Source of the DNA: Bacteroidota bacterium
GTDB lineage: Bacteria; Bacteroidota; Bacteroidia; Flavobacteriales; Weeksellaceae
Assembly: GCA_023420435.1 (NCBI GenBank)
Contig: JAEZWE010000235.1
Coordinates: 1 to 13,019, forward strand
Length of the DNA stretch: 13,019 nucleotides
Direction: 5' to 3'
The position numbers and the translations under genes were made by a program. How positions within the stretch are numbered: the first letter of the stretch is position 1; each line of letters begins with the position of its first letter. Of this stretch, positions 1 to 5,750 are shown one piece after another. The notes below the pieces were generated by a model. That model saw nothing but the letters and a program-made list of their open reading frames with translations. It was not told the origin of the DNA and did no database searches.

Positions 1-2
1 CC

Positions 3-75
3 GACCTGGTAGCTCAGCTGGTAGAGCAATACACTTTTAATGTATGGGTCCTGGGTTCGAATCCCAGCCAGGTCA
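3..75 (+). tRNA. tRNA-Lys (anticodon TTT), copy 1
   Basis: The cloverleaf can be drawn by hand. The acceptor arms GACCTGG (3-9) and CCAGGTC (68-74) pair fully. The anticodon stem ATACA/TGTAT (29-33/41-45) encloses loop CTTTTAA with anticodon TTT at 36-38, and the T-loop is TTCGAAT. The discriminator base is A75. CCA is not encoded, since CAA follows, so it must be added after transcription. The gene is identical to the copy at 254-326. Its promoter would lie upstream of the window. Confidence 0.97.
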
Positions 76-78
76 CAA
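3..78 (+). repeat. 76-nt direct repeat, copy 1 (tRNA-Lys plus three bases)
   Basis: Bases 3-78 are identical to 254-329. The identity covers the tRNA gene and only the three following bases (CAA), with no shared upstream flank. This suggests gene conversion or strong selection on the tRNA rather than a recent duplication of a larger block. Confidence 0.95.
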
Positions 79-90
79 TTGCAAAAATTT

Positions 91-113
91 CCGTACTTGT
101 ACGGTTTTTTTTT
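91..113 (+). terminator. Rho-independent terminator-like hairpin between tRNA-Lys and tRNA-Leu
   Basis: Stem CCGTA/TACGG closes a CTTG tetraloop, a notably stable loop type, and is followed by nine T residues (105-113). This is a textbook intrinsic terminator for tRNA-Lys copy 1. The T tract ends exactly one base before the first base of tRNA-Leu, which is unusual. Either tRNA-Leu depends on partial read-through, or it has a promoter overlapping this hairpin, or the hairpin acts as a processing element. Confidence 0.7.
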
Positions 114-196
114 GCCTGTGTGGTGAAATTGGTAGACACGCCATCTTGAGGGGGTGGTTTCCTATGGATGTGCTGGTTCGAGTCCAGTCGCAGGCA
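114..196 (+). tRNA. tRNA-Leu (anticodon GAG)
   Basis: This is a class II tRNA with a long variable arm. Acceptor arms GCCTGTG (114-120) and CGCAGGC (189-195) pair with one T-G wobble. Anticodon stem CCATC/GGTGG (141-145/153-157) encloses loop TTGAGGG with anticodon GAG at 148-150, which reads CUC and CUU. The variable arm can form TCC/GGA (160-162/166-168). The T-arm is GCTGG-TTCGAGT-CCAGT, and the discriminator is A196. CCA is not encoded. No convincing separate promoter is visible between the upstream terminator and this gene. Confidence 0.95.
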
Positions 197-253
197 CAGA
201 AAATAAATTTTGAATTTTAGATTATGAATAATAAATTAATTTAAAATTTAGAA

Positions 254-326
254 GACCTGGTAGCTCAGCTGGTAGAGCAATACACTTTTAATGTATGGGT
301 CCTGGGTTCGAATCCCAGCCAGGTCA
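254..326 (+). tRNA. tRNA-Lys (anticodon TTT), copy 2
   Basis: Every base matches the tRNA at 3-75, with the same acceptor stem, the same TTT anticodon (287-289) and the same A discriminator. CCA is not encoded. It lies 57 nt downstream of tRNA-Leu in AT-rich spacer with no clear TAnnTTTG promoter, so cotranscription with tRNA-Leu is plausible. The strong palindrome at 382-411 would end the transcript. Confidence 0.97.
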
Positions 327-329
327 CAA
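254..329 (+). repeat. 76-nt direct repeat, copy 2 (tRNA-Lys plus three bases)
   Basis: This is the second copy of the repeat at 3-78, with a period of 251 nt. Recombination between the two copies would remove tRNA-Leu and one tRNA-Lys. Confidence 0.95.
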
Positions 330-381
330 AAATTTGCTGAAAAGTAAATTTTTTTCATATTAATATTTTGTGATTTGGTGT

Positions 382-411
382 TCAAAAGCCTTCCAATTGG
401 AAGGCTTTTGA
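382..411. terminator. Bidirectional terminator (30-nt perfect palindrome) between tRNA-Lys and panC
   Basis: The arm TCAAAAGCCTTCCAA at 382-396 is followed at once by its exact reverse complement at 397-411. An A-rich left side and T-rich right side flank the GC core GCCTTCC/GGAAGGC, so the RNA from either strand gives a hairpin ending in U residues. It sits between the plus-strand tRNA-Lys (ends 326) and the convergent panC (stop at 429), where both units need to end. Confidence 0.85.
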
Positions 412-428
412 TATTTTATATGAAAATG

Positions 429-1277
429 TTAGTCGAGATGCATATTGTCAATTAATCTAACTTCGCCAACAAAAACCACGATAAATGCTCTGTATTGCCG
501 GTCTTTGTAGAAAAAATCGGTTTCTTTTAAAGTTGCTTCATCGGCAATTTTAAAATATTCCATTACCATTCCGGGTTGTTTTTCAAAAATTTCGTTTACT
601 CTTGCATAGATTTCGGGAATGGTAATTATTCTGAACCAATCGTTTACTTTTACTAAAGTTTGGTGAATGATGACCGCTGCTTTTTTTTGTTCTGAAGATA
701 AACGTTCGTTTCTCGAACTCATGGCTAATCCACTATCTTCACGATAGGTAGGAACTCCATGAATGTTGATATTTATTTTTAGGTTTTTCACCAATTTTCT
801 GATAATAGCCAGTTGTTGAAAATCTTTTTCACCAAAATAAGCATTGTCCGGTTTTACTTGGCGGAATAATTCTTCAACAACGGTTCCAACACCGTCAAAA
901 TGTCCGGGTCTGCTAGTTCCTTCCATTTCGTTTTCTAATTCATCAAATTCATAATGCTTGCTTTTTAAACCTTCAGGATATAAATCTTCAACTTTGGGCA
1001 AATAGAGCGCATCCACAAAACCGGATTTTTCCAAAATTAAAATGTCGGATTCGGTATTTCTAGGATATTTTTCAAGATCTTGTGCATTGTTGAATTGTGT
1101 TGGATTTACAAAAATTGAAGAAATCACTAAATCATTTTCTTTTTTTGCTTTTTCATATAATGAAATATGTCCTTGATGTAAAGCTCCCATTGTAGGAGCA
1201 AATCCAATTTTTTTGCCCATTTCTTTTTGTCTTTCAATAAAGGCTTCCAGTTGGGCTTTACTATTTAAAATTTTCAT
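429..1277 (-). CDS. panC: Pantothenate synthetase (pantoate--beta-alanine ligase)
   Basis: This cytoplasmic enzyme joins pantoate and beta-alanine using ATP, through a pantoyl-adenylate, to make pantothenate for coenzyme A. The protein has 282 residues, the usual family length (about 280). The N-terminal nucleotide-binding loop reads FAPTMGALHQGH, with the class-defining HxGH at 34-37. Other family blocks are visible: VNPTQF, RPGHFDGV, the FGEKDFQQL segment, and MSSRN, which replaces the KMSKS loop. All are intact, so the enzyme should be active. The ATG at 1277 is preferred because it starts just before the conserved domain and a TAnnTTTG element lies about 27 nt upstream on the same strand. 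It is transcribed divergently from the starch-synthase-like gene. No panB or panD is present here. Confidence 0.97.
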   Translation of the reverse strand: MKILNSKAQLEAFIERQKEMGKKIGFAPTMGALHQGHISLYEKAKKENDLVISSIFVNPTQFNNAQDLEKYPRNTESDILILEKSGFVDALYLPKVEDLYPEGLKSKHYEFDELENEMEGTSRPGHFDGVGTVVEELFRQVKPDNAYFGEKDFQQLAIIRKLVKNLKININIHGVPTYREDSGLAMSSRNERLSSEQKKAAVIIHQTLVKVNDWFRIITIPEIYARVNEIFEKQPGMVMEYFKIADEATLKETDFFYKDRQYRAFIVVFVGEVRLIDNMHLD

Positions 1278-1303
1278 AGTTTAAATGATGTTGAGTAAAA
1301 CTA

Positions 1304-1311
1304 CAAAAATA
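1304..1311 (-). promoter_or_regulatory. Probable -7 element of the panC promoter
   Basis: On the minus strand this reads TATTTTTG, a full match to the Bacteroidota TAnnTTTG element. It would give a leader of roughly 20 nt before the panC ATG. I see no clear TTG at the expected -33 distance, so the call rests on the -7 box and its position. Confidence 0.5.
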
Positions 1312-1404
1312 ATTGTTTCGTAAACTTAATTGGGAAATATTATTAGGTACATTTCATATAAAGTCTTAAAAAATAAAAATAAAACAAATTCGTTTAAATT
1401 TTTG

Positions 1405-1412
1405 TATTTTTG
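1405..1412 (+). promoter_or_regulatory. Probable -7 element for the GT5-like / DUF4270 / glmS run
   Basis: TATTTTTG matches TAnnTTTG in full and lies 45 nt before the ATG at 1458. No good TTG is seen about 20 nt upstream. It forms a divergent pair with the panC element at 1304-1311. The intergenic gap is 180 nt. Confidence 0.5.
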
Positions 1413-1423
1413 CAGAGCTATAT

Positions 1424-1441
1424 TGTCTGAAATATCAGACG
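1424..1441 (+). other. Leader hairpin upstream of the GT5-like gene
   Basis: GTCTGA (1425-1430) and TCAGAC (1435-1440) form a perfect 6-bp stem around loop AATA, with a further T-G wobble pair at the base. It lies within the inferred 5' leader, 16 nt before the start codon. There is no T tract, so it is not a terminator. It could affect mRNA stability or translation, or it could be chance. Confidence 0.4.
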
Positions 1442-1457
1442 TTGTAAAAGATTTTAT

Positions 1458-2228
1458 ATGCCGGATCAAAAAATTTTATATGTTACCACAGAAATGTTTC
1501 CTTATCAAGAAGATAGCAACATGGCTGCAATGGTAAGCAAAATGGCACTGAAAATGCACAATGAAGGTAATGATGTAAGAGTTTTTATGCCGAGATTTGG
1601 TGTTATCAGTGAACGTAAATTTCAGCTTCATGAAGTAATCCGTCTTTCTGGGATGAATATTATTATTAACGATTTGGATCAGCCTTTAATTATTAAGGTA
1701 GCTTCACTTCCAGGAGAACGTTTACAGGTCTATTTTATTGATAATGAAGAATACTTCAAGAGAAAACAGTTTTATAAAGATGATAAAGGAACTGTGTTTG
1801 AAGATAATGATGAAAGAGCCATTTTCTTTGCAAGAGGGGTTATAGAAACCATCAAAAAATTGAACTGGGTTCCCGATATCATTCATCTCAATGGTTGGAT
1901 GTCTTCATTAATTCCTATATATCTTAAAACGTATTATAAAAACGATTACTATTTCAATAACACCAAAATTGTGCTTTCGGTTTATAATGAAGAAGATTAT
2001 GCTTTAAATGAAACCGTAGGAGAAAAATTGAAATTTGATAATATCAGTGATATTGAAGTTATTTCGCAACCAAGCTCTGAGAAATTTGTTACCGATAGTA
2101 TGCAGTTTGTAGATGTGGTTTTAAAAGGGGATGAGTTTTTAAATGATACATTGGAACAAGCCTATAAGAATACAACATCCGAAAAATCGGAATATCTTGA
2201 TGTTGATTCTATTTCTAAAATTTATTAA
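1458..2228 (+). CDS. Short starch/glycogen-synthase-like protein (GT5 N-terminal domain only), probably not catalytic
   Basis: The protein has 256 residues and resembles only the N-terminal half of GlgA-type synthases (GT5), which normally have about 470 residues. The opening strand and helix (KILYVTTEMFP, then GNDVRVFMPRFG at 37-48) and the PDIIHLNGW segment (139-147) fit the family. The ADP-glucose loop KTGGL that should follow EMFP is replaced by QEDSNM at 17-22. The usual HxHDWH motif reads HLNGWM (143-148). The second Rossmann domain, which binds the nucleotide sugar, is absent. I therefore infer a repurposed or inactive relative, although databases tend to label such proteins glycogen synthase. 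It is not a recent truncation: a stop is followed 18 nt later by the next gene, with no remnant of the missing half. It is probably cotranscribed with the DUF4270 lipoprotein gene and glmS. Confidence 0.8.
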   Translation: MPDQKILYVTTEMFPYQEDSNMAAMVSKMALKMHNEGNDVRVFMPRFGVISERKFQLHEVIRLSGMNIIINDLDQPLIIKVASLPGERLQVYFIDNEEYFKRKQFYKDDKGTVFEDNDERAIFFARGVIETIKKLNWVPDIIHLNGWMSSLIPIYLKTYYKNDYYFNNTKIVLSVYNEEDYALNETVGEKLKFDNISDIEVISQPSSEKFVTDSMQFVDVVLKGDEFLNDTLEQAYKNTTSEKSEYLDVDSISKIY

Positions 2229-2246
2229 AAAAAATCTGAAATTTTC

Positions 2247-3770
2247 ATGTTGAAAAATATTAAAACTATTTTTTCTATCACTTCTGCCATTGTTTTGGGA
2301 AGTGTTTTCTTATTAAATTGTGAACCTGAAGCGGATAATTTGGGAGAACAATTTTTTACCAGTATTAAAGGGAATGAAACCCAGTATGATCTTACTGCTT
2401 TTAATATTTCTAACAACGATTCTATAAAAAGTGATCATTCAAATCTTGTTACGGTTCCTTTAGGAGCTTTTGATGAAGGTAATTTCGGAATGCAAAAAGC
2501 CTCTTATGTAACGCAGTTGAGAATGTCTTCATACAGTCCGACTTTTGGAACCAATGCGGTGGTAGATTCTGTTGTTTTGGTTTTGAATCCAATTTATTCT
2601 TCCGATTCTGTAACAACTAAAACCGATGAAAATTTTATTTACAGTGAAGGTAATGTTGCTGCGAAGAAAGTAATCAATTCTTATCCGGTAAAAAAATACG
2701 GAAAAGCGAAAATTGGTGGTGTAGTACCTACATTTAACATTAATGTTCACGAAGTAACCGATTTTCTTGGAGGAACTACAGACACTTATTATTCTAATAA
2801 AATTGTTAATTATTCAACACTTTTAGGAACTAAAGTCTTCGACGGAAATGTGTATTCTTCAAGTATTACAAAAGATTCGGATTCTTCAGTGTTATTCAGT
2901 AATGATACCAGTTTAAGAATAAATTTGAATGCTGGTTTTTTCCAAAATAAAATTATTGATAAAGAAGGCAGCTTGGAACTTAGTGATGTGGCAGGATTTA
3001 TTCGACATTTTAAAGGGATTAGAATTTCTGTGCAAGAAAACGACGGTTATATTATGAATATAGCTCCTTCAGCCGGCGAAATTGTGATGTATTATAAATA
3101 CGACAAAGTGGATAACGGAACTACCACAAGACCACAAACCACTTTTAAATTTGTTTTAGGATCTGGAAATGTTAGAATTGGTCAATATGAATATAACCGA
3201 ACCGGAACTCCGGTAGCAGCCATTCCATCAACACCTAATAGTTCAACAGGGGATGCAAAATTATTTGCACAAGGAATGGGAGGTCCAAGTGTTGGAGTGA
3301 AAATTCCGGAATTTACCATTGCTGAATTGAAGAGCAAATTCAATAATGAAAAAATTGCTGTAATTGATGCAAAAATTAGAATTTACACCGATGAAGCAAC
3401 ATGGAGTAACAAATATGCAAAGCCAGAAACATTTACCATTTTAGAAGAAAATGCGACTTCGTTTTTAGTGGATATGACTACTCTTCTCACGGCTCCAAAT
3501 TTTAATTTAGTAAGAGCGTATAATTTAGATCAACAGCCATCTTATTACGATTTTACCATTACCAATTCCTTGAAAGAAATTATTGAGAAAAACGCAAATA
3601 ATAAAACTTTTGTAGTAAATATTGGAAATTTTCTTTTGGATACCAATAGCCAGTATTTAGGATTTTATAAAACTTCAAGAGCCTATACTCCGCATAGAGT
3701 TGTTTTAGTAGGTTCTGATGTTAATAATTCCAAAAAAATACAGCTAAATGTAACTTTTGGCTCAAAGTAA
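2247..3770 (+). CDS. DUF4270-like lipoprotein
   Basis: The protein has 507 residues and unknown function. A lipoprotein signal is clear: a basic start, a hydrophobic stretch to about residue 23, and lipobox LLNC with Cys25 as the lipidation site. Acidic residues directly after it (CEPEAD) resemble the lipoprotein export signals described in Flavobacteriia, so surface display is plausible. The mature part is rich in Ser, Thr, Asn and alternating hydrophobic residues, as expected for beta-rich envelope proteins. The early VVDSVVLVLNP block and the C-terminal HRVVLVGSD segment fit my recollection of DUF4270 proteins, but I could not run a profile search. The gene lies 18 nt after the GT5-like gene and 20 nt before glmS, so it is almost certainly in the same transcript. 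A link to envelope assembly is inferred from context only. Confidence 0.78.
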   Translation: MLKNIKTIFSITSAIVLGSVFLLNCEPEADNLGEQFFTSIKGNETQYDLTAFNISNNDSIKSDHSNLVTVPLGAFDEGNFGMQKASYVTQLRMSSYSPTFGTNAVVDSVVLVLNPIYSSDSVTTKTDENFIYSEGNVAAKKVINSYPVKKYGKAKIGGVVPTFNINVHEVTDFLGGTTDTYYSNKIVNYSTLLGTKVFDGNVYSSSITKDSDSSVLFSNDTSLRINLNAGFFQNKIIDKEGSLELSDVAGFIRHFKGIRISVQENDGYIMNIAPSAGEIVMYYKYDKVDNGTTTRPQTTFKFVLGSGNVRIGQYEYNRTGTPVAAIPSTPNSSTGDAKLFAQGMGGPSVGVKIPEFTIAELKSKFNNEKIAVIDAKIRIYTDEATWSNKYAKPETFTILEENATSFLVDMTTLLTAPNFNLVRAYNLDQQPSYYDFTITNSLKEIIEKNANNKTFVVNIGNFLLDTNSQYLGFYKTSRAYTPHRVVLVGSDVNNSKKIQLNVTFGSK

Positions 3771-3790
3771 AAAATAAAAAAAAACATAAT

Positions 3791-5644
3791 ATGTGTGGAA
3801 TTGTAGGTTATACAGGGTTTCAAGATGCTTATAGTATTGTAATCAATGGTCTTAGAAGACTTGAATACAGAGGTTACGATAGCGCCGGAATTGTTTTAGA
3901 TAATTCAGAAAACGGTTTTAAAGTAGCTAAAACAAAAGGAAAAGTGGAAGATTTGGTTTCCATTTCTTCTGATCTTAAAAATTTCGCAAAAGTAGGAATG
4001 GGGCATACAAGATGGGCTACTCATGGGGTTCCCAGTGATAGAAATTCTCATCCTCATTTATCAAATAATGGTAAAATTGCCTTGGTTCATAACGGGATTA
4101 TTGAAAATTATGATACCATAAAAACCATGCTAACCGAAAAGGGATTTCAGTTTCACTCCGAAACCGATACCGAAGTTTTGGTAAATCTGATTCAATATTT
4201 TATGGATACAGATTCTGGAATTGATTTTCCTACTGCAGTTCGATATGCACTTAACGAAGTTTATGGCGCCTATGCTATTACGGTGATGCATGATGATTTT
4301 CCAGGGTTATTAGTGGTAGGAAGATTGGGTTCTCCTTTAGCTATTGGACTTGGAAATAAAGAATATTTCATCGCATCAGATGCATCTCCTTTTGTTGAAT
4401 TTACGAAAGAAGCCATTTATCTTGAAGAAGGTCACATGGCAACCATTTCATTGGAAAATGGAGTGGATATTAGATCCATCATTGATAATTCAAAAATTGA
4501 AGCATCAGTTCAGGAATTAAAACTGAGTTTGGAACAAATTGAAAAAGGAGGTTACGATCATTTCATGTTGAAAGAAATTTTTGAACAACCTAAATCTATT
4601 CAAGATACTTTAAGAGGACGCCTTTTGGTAGATGAAGGGATTATTAAAATGGCGGGAATTTGGGATCATTTGGAAAGGTTCAATAATGCAGGAAGAATTA
4701 TAATTATTGCGTGTGGAACATCTTGGCATGCCGGTTTAATTGGCGAATATCTTATTGAAGAATTTGCAAGAATTCCTGTTGAGGTGGAATATGCTTCAGA
4801 ATTTAGATACAGAAATCCTATTATAACAGATAAAGATGTGGTAATAGCTATTTCACAATCCGGTGAAACAGCTGATACCATGGCCGCTTTAAAACTTGCG
4901 AAAGAAAGAGGAGCGTTTATTTATGGAATTTGTAACGTAGTAGATTCTTCCATTGCAAGAATTACGGATGCAGGTTCTTATACGCATGCAGGACCGGAAA
5001 TTGGCGTGGCTTCTACCAAAGCATTTACAGCACAACTTACCCTATTATCTTTAATTGCTTTAAAATTAGGGAAACATAACGGCAAACTTGGAAATCAAGA
5101 ATTTATGCGTTTAATTACGGAATTGGAAGCCATTCCTAATAAAATAGAAGAAGTTTTAAATTCTACACATGATTTAACAAAGGAAATAGCTAAAGATTTT
5201 GTGAATGCTCAAAATTTCTTATATTTAGGAAGAGGTTATAATTTTCCTGCAGCATTAGAAGGAGCTTTAAAGTTGAAAGAAATTTCATATATCCATGCAG
5301 AAGGTTATCCGGCAGCAGAAATGAAACATGGTCCTATTGCTCTTATTGATGAAAACATGCCTATTGTAATTATTGCGCCTAAAGAAGGGCATTATGATAA
5401 AATCGTTTCTAATGTTCAAGAAATTAAAGCAAGAAAAGGAAAAGTAATAGCCGTAGTTAATCAGGGAGATGAACAGGTAAAAGCATTAGCAGATTATGTT
5501 ATTGAAATTCCGGATAGTTCTGAGTGTTTTTCACCAATCATTGCTTCGGTTCCTTTGCAGTTATTATCTTATTATATTGCTGTTTACAGAGGGGCAAATG
5601 TCGATCAACCAAGAAATTTGGCGAAATCGGTTACTGTAGAATAA
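3791..5644 (+). CDS. glmS: Glutamine--fructose-6-phosphate aminotransferase (isomerizing)
   Basis: This enzyme makes glucosamine-6-phosphate from fructose-6-phosphate and glutamine, the first step toward UDP-GlcNAc, peptidoglycan and LPS. The 617 residues match the family (about 610). It starts MCGIVGYTG, giving the N-terminal nucleophile Cys after Met removal. The glutaminase domain shows LEYRGYDSAG, GHTRWATHG and the HNGIIENY block. Two SIS sugar-phosphate domains follow, with ACGTS at 307-311, SQSGET at 355-360, EISYIHAE from 497 and KHGP at 512-515. Glu497, His513 and Lys612 line up with E. coli Glu488, His504 and Lys603 by motif. All parts are intact. The 20-nt gap to the upstream gene leaves no room for a glmS ribozyme. 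Confidence 0.98.
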   Translation: MCGIVGYTGFQDAYSIVINGLRRLEYRGYDSAGIVLDNSENGFKVAKTKGKVEDLVSISSDLKNFAKVGMGHTRWATHGVPSDRNSHPHLSNNGKIALVHNGIIENYDTIKTMLTEKGFQFHSETDTEVLVNLIQYFMDTDSGIDFPTAVRYALNEVYGAYAITVMHDDFPGLLVVGRLGSPLAIGLGNKEYFIASDASPFVEFTKEAIYLEEGHMATISLENGVDIRSIIDNSKIEASVQELKLSLEQIEKGGYDHFMLKEIFEQPKSIQDTLRGRLLVDEGIIKMAGIWDHLERFNNAGRIIIIACGTSWHAGLIGEYLIEEFARIPVEVEYASEFRYRNPIITDKDVVIAISQSGETADTMAALKLAKERGAFIYGICNVVDSSIARITDAGSYTHAGPEIGVASTKAFTAQLTLLSLIALKLGKHNGKLGNQEFMRLITELEAIPNKIEEVLNSTHDLTKEIAKDFVNAQNFLYLGRGYNFPAALEGALKLKEISYIHAEGYPAAEMKHGPIALIDENMPIVIIAPKEGHYDKIVSNVQEIKARKGKVIAVVNQGDEQVKALADYVIEIPDSSECFSPIIASVPLQLLSYYIAVYRGANVDQPRNLAKSVTVE

Positions 5645-5668
5645 GATTTAAATCAAACAAAATAATTC

Positions 5669-5699
5669 AAGATTTTTTTCGTTTATCAAAAAAAATCTT
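5669..5699 (+). terminator. Weak AT-rich hairpin after glmS, possible terminator
   Basis: AAGATTTTTTT (5669-5679) pairs with AAAAAAATCTT (5689-5699), an 11-bp stem with a 9-nt loop. It is almost all A-T pairs and lacks a good downstream T tract, so it is weak as a terminator. It may only partly separate glmS from the gld operon. Confidence 0.35.
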
Positions 5700-5720
5700 A
5701 ATAGTTTCTTAAAAAAATTA

Positions 5721-5728
5721 TATATTTA
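5721..5728 (+). promoter_or_regulatory. Possible -7 element of the gldKLMN promoter
   Basis: TATATTTA matches seven of eight positions of TAnnTTTG and lies 22 nt before the gldK ATG, in the 106-nt gap after glmS. No proper -33 TTG is seen at the expected distance. The call is tentative and based mainly on position. Confidence 0.3.
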
Positions 5729-5750
5729 CCGCTTAATTATAAAAATTAAC

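Noticed and set aside
382..411. Operator site for a dimeric regulator in the 30-nt palindrome
   Set aside because: It lies between two convergent 3' ends and has terminator composition on both strands, so a bidirectional terminator explains it.
1330..1536. 68-residue frame starting upstream of the GT5-like gene
   Set aside because: It overlaps the promoter, the leader hairpin and the start of the real gene in another frame, and its composition is that of AT-rich noise.
1458..2228. Idea that the GT5-like gene is a recent pseudogene cut short by a frameshift
   Set aside because: No remnant of the missing C-terminal domain follows; the next gene begins 18 nt later, and the frame is clean with normal codon use.
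3771..3790. glmS ribozyme upstream of glmS
   Set aside because: The gap is only 20 nt of A-rich sequence, far too short, and no ribozyme core is visible.
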